DNA of 64,000 nt from NCBI GenBank assembly GCA_963795805.1, contig CAWCIV010000001.1, positions 744,001 through 808,000 of the forward strand. The letters run 5' to 3'. The DNA is from JALYYC01 sp963795805 (GTDB lineage: Bacteria; Chloroflexota; Dormibacteria; CF-121). Positions 7,938 through 16,035 of the stretch are shown one piece after another. Made by a program: the position numbers and the translations under genes. Below the pieces are notes generated by a model that was not told where the DNA came from, did no database searches, and saw only the letters and a list, made by a program, of their open reading frames with translations. Within the stretch, counting starts at the first letter, position 1; each line of letters starts with the position of its first letter.

Positions 7938-8081
7938 TCAGGAATGGGCTGAGGAGCGCTGCACGAGGTAGGTGACGACGGCGAGGTATTCCTCGGAGTC
8001 GGCCGATCCGACCCAACGGGTCTCCTCCGTCGTCCGGCCAAAGAGTGAGAACAACTCCGTCAGGGTCAGCTTGTCAGACAT
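7938..8081 (-). CDS. 47-residue protein, paralogue A of a duplicated small family
   Basis: The ATG at 8081 is preceded by GGGAG at 9-base spacing and opens a 47-codon frame ending TGA at 7938. The protein has a conserved core, FSLFGRTTEETRWVGSADS then EEYLAVVTYLVQR, found again in the gene at 8205-8348 with 28 of 41 aligned residues identical. No signal peptide or metal motif is present. The C-terminal half looks like an amphipathic helix. Both copies share the leader AGACCAATG at the start codon. Conservation between copies with changes mostly at similar residues supports real coding. The function is unknown. The orphan Flp pilin follows downstream on the same strand. Confidence 0.75.
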   Translation of the reverse strand: MSDKLTLTELFSLFGRTTEETRWVGSADSEEYLAVVTYLVQRSSAHS

Positions 8082-8173
8082 TGGTCTGATCTCCCATAAC
8101 ATGGTCACTCATCCTACTATCGAACCTCTCAAATAGTCGACTACGACAGTACCGTTTAACGTGATATTCACCA

Positions 8174-8183
8174 TATCATGATA
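8174..8183. promoter_or_regulatory. Perfect 10-base palindrome between the small paralogues
   Basis: TATCATGATA is a perfect palindrome about 90 bases upstream of the start of paralogue A (8081) and just downstream of paralogue B. It sits in the A+T-richer 8082-8204 spacer that must carry the promoter for paralogue A if the two are separately transcribed. It may be an operator; a 10-base palindrome can also occur by chance. Confidence 0.25.
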
Positions 8184-8204
8184 CGGCGGCTCGTGACCAT
8201 CGGA

Positions 8205-8348
8205 TCAACGCGCGTTGTTGCGCTGGACGAGGTAAAGCACGACGGCGAGGTATTCCTGGGAGTCGGCCGAGGCAACCCACCGAGTGTCCTCGGCGTGCCG
8301 GCCGAAGAGGGTGAAGACGTCCGACATAGTCAGATGCTGGTCTTCCAT
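8205..8348 (-). CDS. 47-residue protein, paralogue B of a duplicated small family
   Basis: The reading frame from ATG at 8348 (preceded by GGTGGAAAG) to TGA at 8205 encodes 47 residues, the same length as paralogue A. The core is VFTLFGRHAEDTRWVASADS followed by QEYLAVVLYLVQR. An upstream in-frame ATG at 8435 would add 29 residues that paralogue A lacks, so I start at 8348. The mature core is acidic in the middle and hydrophobic at the end (LAVVLYLV). I do not recognise the family. Confidence 0.75.
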   Translation of the reverse strand: MEDQHLTMSDVFTLFGRHAEDTRWVASADSQEYLAVVLYLVQRNNAR

Positions 8349-8521
8349 TGGTCTTTCCACCGAGGCATGCGCCTCGATAGGGGTGAAACGGGCCCCAGAG
8401 CCGGAACCTTTCACGCAGAGTGACGGCCCGCTCACGGCGCTGCACTAGGTTGCATACGGCTCGGTCACCCTCGGCGATGCTTGGGCGGGTCTGGGCAGGG
8501 TAGAATCTGATCAAGGAAGGC

Positions 8522-9235
8522 ATGTTTTTCAGCATTCAGTACCTGCTCTTCGTCGCCCTGCCGATCATGGCCCTGAGTTTTCTCGCCTCCAGTTGGGTGA
8601 AGCGGACCTACCAGCGCTACTCGCAGATCCGAACCGCCAGCGGCCTCTCGGGCGTCGACGTTGCCCGGCGGATCCTGAGCGGTGCAGGGCTCAGCGACGT
8701 GACCATCCAGGTGATCGACGGGGATCTCACCGACAACTACGATCCCCGCACTCGGACCCTGAACCTGTCTCGCGCGGTCGCCGAGGGGCGTTCCGTCGCG
8801 TCGCAGGCGGTCGTCGCCCATGAAATCGGGCACGCGCAGCAGGATCGCCAGGGCTACTTCGCCATGCGCTGGCGCTCAGGGCTGGTTCCGGCCGCGAACC
8901 TCGGCTCCCAGGCCGGCCCGCTGATCGTCATCGCGGGGGTGGTCCTGTCGGCATTCACGCGGAGCCCGATCGGCTTCTATATCGCGTTTGCCGGGCTCGC
9001 GCTCTTCGCGGCGGTCGTCCTTTTCCAGCTGATCACGACGCCGGTCGAGTTGAATGCCAGCCACCGAGCCCTCCAGCTGCTCGCCGAGAACGGCGTGATC
9101 ATGGGAGAGGAACGGGACGGCGCGCGGAGGATGCTTCGGGCCGCGGCCTTCACCTACTGGGTGGCCCTCTTTGGCGCCATCCTGACCCTGCTGTACTACG
9201 CCTCGCTCGTCCTGGGCGGCCGCCGCAACGACTGA
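8522..9235 (+). CDS. YugP-like membrane zinc metallopeptidase
   Basis: This 237-residue protein has an N-terminal membrane helix (residues 5-23), the zinc-binding HEIGH motif at 100-104 (AVVAHEIGHAQQ) and two or three further hydrophobic segments after residue 125, the layout of the YugP/neutral zinc metallopeptidase family. It starts at ATG 8522 with AAGGAAGG as ribosome-binding site. The conserved NYDPRTRTLNLS stretch before the HExxH is also typical of this family. The substrate is unknown; membrane protein turnover is the usual guess. The rlmN frame follows directly. Confidence 0.9.
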   Translation: MFFSIQYLLFVALPIMALSFLASSWVKRTYQRYSQIRTASGLSGVDVARRILSGAGLSDVTIQVIDGDLTDNYDPRTRTLNLSRAVAEGRSVASQAVVAHEIGHAQQDRQGYFAMRWRSGLVPAANLGSQAGPLIVIAGVVLSAFTRSPIGFYIAFAGLALFAAVVLFQLITTPVELNASHRALQLLAENGVIMGEERDGARRMLRAAAFTYWVALFGAILTLLYYASLVLGGRRND

Positions 9236-9347
9236 CGCCGCAGCGTTCGCGACCACGGAGCTCGCGCAGGTCCGTGCCGGGCTCACGGCCGCGGGCGAGC
9301 CGGCGTTCCGCGCGACCCAGGCTTCCCAGTGGTTCTGGCGTTCCCTG

Positions 9348-10307
9348 GTGCCGTCCTTTGCGGCGATGCGTACGCTCTCACCGGTCGCCCGCCGGCACCT
9401 GGAGGAGACCTACACCTTCAGCACGGTGACGCCGCACCTCAAGCGCGAGGCCGATCGCGGCCAGACGGTCAAGCATCTTTTCAAGCTCGCCGACGACCGA
9501 ACGATCGAGACCGTTGTGATGCACTACGAGGCAACCGATCGGTCTCGAGCGCGGACGACGATCTGCGTCAGCTCGCAGGTCGGCTGTCCCATCGGCTGCA
9601 GCTTCTGCGCCACCGGCCAATCCGGGTTTGACCGCAACCTGACCGAAGCCGAGATCGTCGACCAGTTCCTCTCCGCGGCCCGCGAGCTCCGCGAGCCGGA
9701 CCGAGCCCTGACCAATGTCGTCTTCATGGGCATGGGGGAGCCGTTGAACAACTACGGGTCGGTGGTCGGGGCGATCCGCCGCTGGGCTCGCGAGGACACG
9801 CTGAGGTTCAGCCCGCGCCGGGTCACGATCTCGACGATCGGCCTGGTGCCCTTCATCGAACGACTCAGCGCCGAGGCGCTCCCGGTCAACCTGGCGATCT
9901 CGCTGCATGCCCCTGATGACGAGCTTCGCAGCTCCATGATCCCGGTCAACCGGAAGTACCCGATCGCGGCGATCGTGGCGGCGGCGCGATCCCACGCTGA
10001 ACGGACTGGGCGCCGGACCAGCTATGAGTATGTCCTGCTCAACGGGGTCAACGACAGTCTCGAGCAGGCGCAACGGCTGGTCACCGTGGTTCGCCACCCA
10101 CTCAGCCACGTCAACCTGATCCCGATGAACCCGATCGATGGCAGCCCGCTGGCGCCACCCTCCAGGACCCGGGCCCAGGCCTTTCAGGCGGTCCTGCAGG
10201 CGGCCGGCATCTCGACCACGATCCGCGCCACACGCGGCCTCGACATCGATGCCGCCTGCGGCCAGCTCCGGGCGCGCCAGCTGACGGGGGCGCCGGCGCC
10301 CCGGTGA
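9348..10307 (+). CDS. rlmN: 23S rRNA (adenine2503-C2)-methyltransferase RlmN
   Basis: This radical-SAM enzyme methylates A2503 of 23S rRNA and A37 of some tRNAs. The 4Fe-4S/SAM motif CPIGCSFC is present, as are the GMGEPLNNY motif and the C-terminal conserved cysteine in GLDIDAACGQL. The first canonical start is GTG 9348. However, the same frame continues upstream, open from 9186, and encodes the conserved N-terminal RNA-binding part (ELAQVRAGLTAAGEPAFRAT, then QASQWFWRS). The real protein therefore begins earlier, at about 9228-9255, where no ATG, GTG, TTG or CTG exists. The gene is followed by the HAD gene in a GTGA overlap. Confidence 0.93.
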   Translation: MPSFAAMRTLSPVARRHLEETYTFSTVTPHLKREADRGQTVKHLFKLADDRTIETVVMHYEATDRSRARTTICVSSQVGCPIGCSFCATGQSGFDRNLTEAEIVDQFLSAARELREPDRALTNVVFMGMGEPLNNYGSVVGAIRRWAREDTLRFSPRRVTISTIGLVPFIERLSAEALPVNLAISLHAPDDELRSSMIPVNRKYPIAAIVAAARSHAERTGRRTSYEYVLLNGVNDSLEQAQRLVTVVRHPLSHVNLIPMNPIDGSPLAPPSRTRAQAFQAVLQAAGISTTIRATRGLDIDAACGQLRARQLTGAPAPR

Positions 10308-10816
10308 CACGTGCCCCGATCAAGGGCGTCCTCTTCGACGTCGGCAACACACTGATCGTCGAGGAGCCGGGCAAGCATATGTGGGAGATGGCGATCACGC
10401 CGATCCCGGGCGCCCTCGAGGTCTTGACGGCCCTGAAGCCGCGCTACCGCGTCGGGATCATCTCGAACACGGTTGGATCGGGCGACCGCGAGCTGTCCGA
10501 TGTCCTGCAGCGGGCCGGCATGCGTAGCCTGATCGACTCGCTGGTGACCTCCCGCGACTTCGGGAAGGCGAAGCCGGATCCCTCGATCTACGTCGAAGGG
10601 GCGCGCCGGCTCGGCGTCCCGCTTCCGGAGACCTGCATGGTCGGCGACCGGCTGGACACCGACATCGCGGGCGCGTTGGGCGCGGGGATCCCGGCCATCT
10701 GGCTCCGCCACCCGGACGCGAAGTCCGTGCCGGAGATCCTCCCGACGCACGTCATCACCGGATTGCGCGAACTCATTCCCTGGTTGCACGACGCCGAATT
10801 GTCGCAATCTCGTTGA
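10304..10816 (+). CDS. HAD-superfamily hydrolase
   Basis: This 170-residue protein begins at a GTG overlapping the rlmN stop. The HAD motifs are readable: motif I FDVGNTL (nucleophile Asp present, the second Asp replaced by Gly), motif II SNT, motif III Lys in FGKAKPDP, and motif IV GDRLDTDIAGALGAG. The C1 cap is small or absent. The missing second Asp, normally the acid/base, is seen in some HAD groups and makes the catalytic class uncertain. Phosphatase or dehalogenase-like activity on a small molecule is the family expectation. No pathway link to its neighbours is apparent. Confidence 0.85.
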   Translation: MTRAPIKGVLFDVGNTLIVEEPGKHMWEMAITPIPGALEVLTALKPRYRVGIISNTVGSGDRELSDVLQRAGMRSLIDSLVTSRDFGKAKPDPSIYVEGARRLGVPLPETCMVGDRLDTDIAGALGAGIPAIWLRHPDAKSVPEILPTHVITGLRELIPWLHDAELSQSR

Positions 10817-10849
10817 TTCCTCGGCCCGGGAGAGCCGCCGTGGCGCCCC

Positions 10850-10855
10850 TATACT
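10850..10855 (+). promoter_or_regulatory. -10 element, probable leaderless start of the lipoprotein gene
   Basis: TATACT lies 10 bases before ATG 10866. No Shine-Dalgarno sequence is visible between them, which fits transcription starting at or next to the start codon. Confidence 0.5.
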
Positions 10856-10865
10856 CAAATCGCCG

Positions 10866-11697
10866 ATGAAACGCCTATTCGCAGGCCTGCTGGCCGTCGT
10901 GGTTCTCGCGGCCTGTGCTTCGCCGCTGGCAAAAGCGGAGACCCCGCAACAGGCGGTCGCCGCCGCCGCTCAACGGGCCAAGCAGCTCAAGTCGGCGAAG
11001 TTCGATCTACAGGGCCACGTCAATCTCACGTTTCCGCCGCAGCTGGCGTCGGTCTTCGCCCAGGCCGGCGCGACGGCCGGCTCGTTTGCGCTTGACCTGA
11101 CCGGCAACGGGGAGGCGCAGTTCCCAGATCGGTACCACGCGACGATCAACGCCAAGCTCGGCGGCGTCACGCATTGGGAGTGAGGTCGTCAGCATCGCCG
11201 GGACCGCCTACGTCAAGAATCCGATGACGGGGAAGTGGACATCGTCGAGCGTGCCGGCGGGCATCGGCGGACAGCTGGGCCAGCCGGATCCGCTCTCCTA
11301 TTCCCAGCTGCTCACGAACGTCCAGTCGATCAAGGATCTGGGCGATACGACTGTAAACGGCACCACCGTGCATCACTACCAGCTCATCCCCGACAAAGCC
11401 AAGCTCGAGGCCTCGGCCAAGAACGCCCAGGCGCAGGCGGCGCTCAAGCAGGTCCTCGACAACGGCACGATGACGGTCGAAGTCTGGTTCGGGAAGGATG
11501 ACCACCTTGTGCGTCGGCTCGTCACCGACGCCGACTACCACCTCGACCTGGGGCAGTTGATGGGCTCGCTCGGTGCCGGGTCATCCACCAGCGCGAAGGT
11601 CCCGGCGGGATCGAATATCCACGCCGTCGCCCACATGCTGATCAACTACCACGATTTCGATGCGCCGGTGACGATCACGATTCCCTCCGTCAGCTAA
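10866..11697 (+). CDS. LppX/LprG-like lipoprotein, apparent +1 frameshift
   Basis: The first frame (10866-11183) has a lipoprotein signal peptide, MKRLFAGLLAVVVLAAC, with Cys18 as the lipidated residue, and then a helix/strand domain. It ends at TGA 11181. Skipping one base near 11174-11176 continues seamlessly as GSEVVSIAGTAYVKNPMTGKW and runs to TAA 11697. The joined product is about 276 residues and resembles the LppX/LprAFG-type or LolA-like fold, which binds lipids at the outer face of the membrane. Either the sequence has a one-base insertion, the gene is broken, or it is recoded. Promoter spacing suggests leaderless expression. Confidence 0.75.
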
Positions 11698-11699
11698 CG

Positions 11700-12341
11700 G
11701 TGCTGGTCGCGCCCTCGATTCTGTCAGCCGACTTCAGCCGGCTCGGCGAGGAGATGGTCGCGCTCCAGGAGGCCGGCGCGGACTGGATCCATATCGATGT
11801 CATGGACGGCCACTTCGTGCCGCCGATCACGTTCGGCGCGACCCTGGTCAAGCACTGCCGCCGCTACGTGACGCTGCCCTTCGATGTCCATCTGATGATC
11901 GAAAATCCTGAGCGGAGTATCGACGCCTTCCGCGATGCGGGGGCCACGACGCTGTCGGTGCACGTCGAGGCGACCCGCCACATCCATCGCGTGTTGGACA
12001 CGGTCCGCAAGGCGGGGATGCGGCCCGGCGTCTGCCTGAACCCGGGCAGCCCGTTGGCCCTGGTCGAACCGGTCATAAAGGATGCCGACCTGCTGGTGAT
12101 GATGTGTGTCAATCCGGGCTGGGGCGGCCAGTCGTTCATCCCGGGAAGCCTGGAGCGGATCAAGGCGGCGCGCGCCCTGCGCGAGCGCCTCAACCCAGGA
12201 CTCGACATCGAAATCGACGGCGGCGTTACCGCCGAAACCGGACGCCAGTCGGTCGAGCAGGGCGCGACCGTGCTGGTCGCCGGGAACTTCGTCTACAGCC
12301 ACCCCAACGGGAAGAGGGCGGCGATCGCCGAGCTCCGCTAG
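11700..12341 (+). CDS. rpe: Ribulose-phosphate 3-epimerase
   Basis: This 213-residue TIM-barrel enzyme interconverts ribulose-5-phosphate and xylulose-5-phosphate in the pentose phosphate pathway. Family motifs are intact: APSILSADF at the N-terminus, the metal-binding HIDVMDGHFVP, DVHLMIENP, VNPGWGGQSF and EIDGGV. It starts at GTG 11700, three bases past the stop of the lipoprotein frame, so it may be co-transcribed. It converges on the AIM24 gene. Length is normal for the family. Confidence 0.96.
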   Translation: MLVAPSILSADFSRLGEEMVALQEAGADWIHIDVMDGHFVPPITFGATLVKHCRRYVTLPFDVHLMIENPERSIDAFRDAGATTLSVHVEATRHIHRVLDTVRKAGMRPGVCLNPGSPLALVEPVIKDADLLVMMCVNPGWGGQSFIPGSLERIKAARALRERLNPGLDIEIDGGVTAETGRQSVEQGATVLVAGNFVYSHPNGKRAAIAELR

Positions 12342-12354
12342 GCCGGTTCGCCCG

Positions 12355-13056
12355 CTACTCGCTGGTCGGCATGTGCAGGTACATCGACTGGATGCCGACC
12401 CGACCGGGACCAGTGAAGCGGTTCCAGATCAGGTTGCCGCCGCCGCCGAAGATGCCGGTCCTCAGGCCGAACATCTGGACCTCCATCCGGACGCTTTCGT
12501 CCCGGTAGATCCAGCCGCCCGGCTCGATATCGATCTGCTCCCCCGAGGCCAGCACCTTCTCGAACACGTTGCCGTAGCCGTGCAACCAGAGCACGCCCTC
12601 CTGGTGCGCGGCGCTGAAGCGGTCGACGAAGAACCCGGTCGAGGCGAACATCATGTTGGTCACGCCCTTGACCCGGTTGAAGGTGTACTCGAGATTGCCG
12701 GTCGCCGCCAGGAACTGGTGCTCGCGCACCAGGACGGCCATCCCTGGCGTCAGGTGGAGAGGGAAGAGGTGGCCGGCACCGTCGCGGGAGAAGGCGATCT
12801 CTCCGGGACCCTGGGCCTCCGTCAGGAAGATGGGCATGCCGGCAGCCATGCGTTTGAAGGCGCCCTTCATGGCCCGGATACCGATGTTCAGCTGGGGGTC
12901 CTTCCAGAGCACCACGTGATGTTCGAAGTAGACGGGCACCGTGCCGTCCAGCCAGGCGTGGAGGACGGGGACGAGTTCGCCGTCGATTCGGTAGCGGATG
13001 CCGGGCGCGTTGCCCTCCTCGAGCTTGGTGGGCAGCAGCTGCGGTGGTTTCTGCAT
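12355..13056 (-). CDS. AIM24-family protein
   Basis: This 233-residue protein belongs to the AIM24/TIGR00266 family (tryptophan-RNA-binding attenuator-like beta fold). Recognisable segments are FLTEAQGPGEIAFSRDGAGH, MAVLVREHQFLA, the Gly-rich VLWLHGYGNV and the late FGGGGNLIW. The biochemical role of bacterial members is not established. No signal peptide or membrane helix is visible, so it is probably cytoplasmic. It starts at ATG 13056 and is divergent from the small membrane protein that follows. Confidence 0.88.
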   Translation of the reverse strand: MQKPPQLLPTKLEEGNAPGIRYRIDGELVPVLHAWLDGTVPVYFEHHVVLWKDPQLNIGIRAMKGAFKRMAAGMPIFLTEAQGPGEIAFSRDGAGHLFPLHLTPGMAVLVREHQFLAATGNLEYTFNRVKGVTNMMFASTGFFVDRFSAAHQEGVLWLHGYGNVFEKVLASGEQIDIEPGGWIYRDESVRMEVQMFGLRTGIFGGGGNLIWNRFTGPGRVGIQSMYLHMPTSE

Positions 13057-13147
13057 CCTGGGCCTCCTGGGGTTCCGGGTCGTGATATTCGGCGGCGAGT
13101 CAAGTTACACGGTCGTGGCAATCCCCGCAACCCTCCAGGGTGCGCCC

Positions 13148-13687
13148 GTGGCCGCCCCCCGCCGCCTGGCGGTCCGCCCCGGTCGAATTGCCGCCTGTGC
13201 CGCGATCAGTGTCGGTCTGATTGCGTTGGCCCTGCATCTTAAGCCGTTCATGCCAGCGGGCGCTGACCTGGCCGACCCGCTCCAGCGGCTGTACGCGGCG
13301 AACCTGTGGGGACAGGTGCAGGTCAGCCTGGCCGTGATCGGGTGCTTCCTACCCTGGTTCATCTACGCCCTCGTTTGGCGGGGTGCGCCGCTCGGCACCG
13401 TCGTGCTCGCTGTCCTGGCCGCGGCGGGGACCGTGCTCGGCACCTGGATCACCATCGCCATGGTTGACGGCTACGCGGCCCTGCCGAGATCCGTCAGCGG
13501 AACCGTTGCCCGGGTCGACGGGCGTCTGCTGCAGCTGACCGGCCCGCCAGGCCGCTATTACCTGGCGCTTTCAGACGCTCAGCTGCAGGCGTCGGGCGGC
13601 TGGCTCAAGCGGGGAACCGTGGTCCAGCTCTGGGTATCGCCGCGCGGCCAGGTCGGGGCGATGGGGCCGGCGGTCGACGCCGGCTAG
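13148..13687 (+). CDS. Hypothetical membrane protein
   Basis: From GTG 13148 the frame encodes 179 residues with three hydrophobic helices (about 13-30, 56-80 and 86-108). A soluble beta-rich tail follows (SGTVARVDGRLLQLTGPPGR onward). The start is uncertain: the frame is open from 12998, and GTG 13082 is an alternative, but sequence before 13148 lacks domain character and overlaps the opposite gene's 5' end. The tail resembles a small OB-like barrel, an impression only. Function unknown. It converges on rpmB with one base between stops. Confidence 0.65.
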   Translation: MAAPRRLAVRPGRIAACAAISVGLIALALHLKPFMPAGADLADPLQRLYAANLWGQVQVSLAVIGCFLPWFIYALVWRGAPLGTVVLAVLAAAGTVLGTWITIAMVDGYAALPRSVSGTVARVDGRLLQLTGPPGRYYLALSDAQLQASGGWLKRGTVVQLWVSPRGQVGAMGPAVDAG

Positions 13688-13688
13688 C

Positions 13689-13874
13689 CTAGGCGGACTT
13701 GGCCTGGGTTCGAATACAGCGAGTGCAAACCATGGCGGTCTGCAGGCGGCCGTCGATCATCACGCGGGCCTTGTGGAGGTTGGGCATGAAGCGTCGCTTC
13801 GTGCGTACCTTCGAGTGACTCACGTTGTGCCCATACTGGGGGCCCTTGGCGCAGATGTCGCAGCGTTTTGCCAT
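13689..13874 (-). CDS. rpmB: 50S ribosomal protein L28
   Basis: This 61-residue protein begins MAKRCDICAKGP, has the conserved KVRTKRRFMPNL segment, and ends with CTRCIRTQAKSA. Two CxxC pairs (CDIC, CTRC) form the zinc-ribbon variant of L28. It is a component of the large subunit near the E site. It is divergent from the Asp23-yloV operon, as is common in Gram-positive-type genomes. The intergenic 13875-13978 stretch must hold promoters for both directions. Confidence 0.97.
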   Translation of the reverse strand: MAKRCDICAKGPQYGHNVSHSKVRTKRRFMPNLHKARVMIDGRLQTAMVCTRCIRTQAKSA

Positions 13875-13978
13875 GGTATTTGGACTGTTTTCTGCCTCCG
13901 CGGGTATCCCGTATGATGGAGGCGAATTCAGCGTCAGATACTAGCACACGACACGCGGGAATCCCGCAACCAACCACG

Positions 13979-14389
13979 ATGGATGCAAAGACGAAGGCTA
14001 ACCCGCAACGGACCGGGAAGCCGCCCAGGACGCTGATCCAAGCCAGGGACCTCGGGCGGATCGAGGTCTCGCGCCATGTGGTGGCCACCATCGCCGGCCA
14101 TGCCGCGGCCGGATGTTACGGGGTGGTGGCGATGGCCGCCCAGGGATTGCGCGACGGCCTGGCCGAGCGGTTGCACCGGGACAACATCCATCGGGGCGTC
14201 GAGGTCGAGGTCCGGGAAGACGGCCTGGCCATCTCCCTTTTTGTGATCGTCGAATATGGGACGCGCGTCTCGGAAGTGGCGCACAACCTCGGGAACGCGG
14301 TGCGCTATTCGGTCGAGCGGACGCTCGGGCTGCCGGTCGTCGAGGTGAACGTCAATGTTCAGGGCATCCACGTCAGCGGCGGCCGCTGA
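13979..14389 (+). CDS. Asp23/Gls24 family envelope stress-response protein
   Basis: Translated from ATG 13979 this is a 136-residue Asp23/Gls24 (YloU-like) protein, with the core IEVSRHVVATIAGHAAAGCYGV, REDGLAISLFVIVEYG and VEVNVNVQGI. Family members associate with the membrane or act near fatty-acid kinase. An upstream ATG in frame would add residues with no family similarity. Its 3' end overlaps yloV by 35 bases, indicating translational coupling. Asp23-FakA adjacency is a standard arrangement in Gram-positive-type genomes. Confidence 0.9.
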   Translation: MDAKTKANPQRTGKPPRTLIQARDLGRIEVSRHVVATIAGHAAAGCYGVVAMAAQGLRDGLAERLHRDNIHRGVEVEVREDGLAISLFVIVEYGTRVSEVAHNLGNAVRYSVERTLGLPVVEVNVNVQGIHVSGGR

Positions 14390-16025
14390 AACGTCCACTT
14401 CTGCGCGCACGACGACCACGCCGCTAACGGACTGCGACGGCCACCTGTTCAAGGAAGCCCTGCTGGGTTCGCTGGCGTGGCTCACGCTGAATCGCGATGA
14501 GGTCGATGCTCTGAACGTCTTCCCGGTCCCGGACGGCGATACCGGCACGAACATGCTCCTAACGCTGCAGTCGGCGGTCGAGGACATCCGCTCGCTGGAC
14601 AACCCTGACCTGTCGGCGATGGCGCGCCAGGCCGCACACGGGGCCCTGATGGGGGCCCGGGGCAACTCGGGCGTGATCCTCTCCCAGATCTTTCGCGGCT
14701 TCGCGACCGGCGTTGGCTCCCAGCCTGCGGTCGATGCGAAAGGCCTGGCGGCGGCCTTTACCGAGGGCGCAACGGTGGCCTACCGAGCGGTCATCAAGCC
14801 CACCGAGGGGACGATGCTGACCGTGGCCCGGGAAGCGGCGGCCGCAGCCACCTCAAGCGCCGCCGGGACCAACGATCTCACCGAGGTCGTCCGCGCCGCC
14901 TGCGAGGCGGCCGCGATCGCCGTGGATCGGACCCCCGACCAGCTCCCCGTGCTCAAGCAGGCCGGCGTGGTCGATTCCGGTGGCTACGGCCTGCAGTTGA
15001 TCCTGGAGGGCTTTCTCAAGCGGATGCGCGGCGAGGCGCTCGACGGTTTCGAGAAACCAACGGCGCAGCGGGCCCGCCCCCGCGAGGTCGCCGCACCCGA
15101 GTCTGGCTGGGGATACTGCACCGAGTTCATCATCAACGGCGAGGCGCTCCCGATCGATGCGGTCCGCGCCGAGATCCAGCGTCGCGGGCAGTCGGCGCTG
15201 GTGGTGGGCGACGAGTCGGCGATTAAGGTGCATGTCCACACCCAGGAACCATCCGATGTCATCGGCTACGCCAGTGGCGTCGGGAAACTCAGCCGCCTGA
15301 AGGTCGACGATATGTCCGCCCAGCATCACCGGCTCCAGGGCGATGTCGCGCGCCGGCCGGCCAGCTTGAAACACCTGGCCGTGGTCGGCGTCGCCAGCGG
15401 GGACGGATTGCGACGCATCCTGGAGAGCCTGGGCGTGGACTCCGTCGTCAGCGGTGGGCCCACCATGAATCCCTCGACCGAGGACATGCTGGCGGCGGTC
15501 GAGTCGGTTCCATCGAACGACGTCCTGCTGCTCCCGAACAACGGGAACGTGATCATGGCGGCTCAGCAGGTCCCCACCCTCACCAAGAAACGAGTCCGCG
15601 TCGTCCCCTCTCGGAGCCTGCCACAGGGCATCGCCGCGCTCTTCGCCTTCGACTTCAGCGCCAATCTTGAGGAGAACGCCAACGCCATGGCGCACGCGCT
15701 CAACGCGGTCAAGACCATTGAAGTGACGCGGGCGGTGAGGGCGACGGCCGTTGACGGGATCACGATCGCCGAAGGTGACGTGATCGGACTGCTGAACGAC
15801 CGGATCGTGGCCAGGGGCGACTCGGCGGCGTCGGTCGTTGACGAGGTGCTGGCCCGGATCGATGCCGGCGACGTTCGAACGATCACGGTCTACGCCGGGC
15901 AGGATGCGCCCCAGGCTGAGCAGGAAGCCATGCGGGCGTTGATCGCGAAACGATTCGAGAGCGCGACGGTCGAGCTCGCCGCGGGGGACCAGCCGTTGTA
16001 TCCGTACATCCTCGCGGTCGAGTGA
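14355..16025 (+). CDS. DAK2-domain kinase YloV, fatty-acid kinase FakA homologue
   Basis: This 556-residue protein has an N-terminal DAK2 nucleotide-binding domain, with metal/ATP aspartates in ALNVFPVPDGDTGTNM and GARGNSGVILSQI. A middle segment and a C-terminal DegV/DAK1-like domain follow. Characterised FakA phosphorylates fatty acids held by a FakB/DegV protein, and a degV gene follows about 440 bases later, so the pair probably makes a FakAB system. ATG 14355, inside the previous gene, is the only canonical start that keeps the kinase domain. Acyl-phosphate users (PlsX/PlsY) are not in the window. Confidence 0.9.
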   Translation: MFRASTSAAAAETSTSARTTTTPLTDCDGHLFKEALLGSLAWLTLNRDEVDALNVFPVPDGDTGTNMLLTLQSAVEDIRSLDNPDLSAMARQAAHGALMGARGNSGVILSQIFRGFATGVGSQPAVDAKGLAAAFTEGATVAYRAVIKPTEGTMLTVAREAAAAATSSAAGTNDLTEVVRAACEAAAIAVDRTPDQLPVLKQAGVVDSGGYGLQLILEGFLKRMRGEALDGFEKPTAQRARPREVAAPESGWGYCTEFIINGEALPIDAVRAEIQRRGQSALVVGDESAIKVHVHTQEPSDVIGYASGVGKLSRLKVDDMSAQHHRLQGDVARRPASLKHLAVVGVASGDGLRRILESLGVDSVVSGGPTMNPSTEDMLAAVESVPSNDVLLLPNNGNVIMAAQQVPTLTKKRVRVVPSRSLPQGIAALFAFDFSANLEENANAMAHALNAVKTIEVTRAVRATAVDGITIAEGDVIGLLNDRIVARGDSAASVVDEVLARIDAGDVRTITVYAGQDAPQAEQEAMRALIAKRFESATVELAAGDQPLYPYILAVE

Positions 16026-16035
16026 GCCGGCCCGG

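Noticed and set aside
8349..8521. Possible third copy of the 47-residue family
   Set aside because: A minus-strand frame reads AVCNLVQRRE, faintly like the family's C-terminus, but the conserved LFGR/TRWV core is absent.
9378..10310. 310-residue minus-strand open frame
   Set aside because: Exact shadow of rlmN; repetitive Arg/Asp composition and no motif.
12106..13242. 378-residue plus-strand open frame across AIM24
   Set aside because: It is the complement of the AIM24 gene plus part of rpe in another frame; no recognisable domain.
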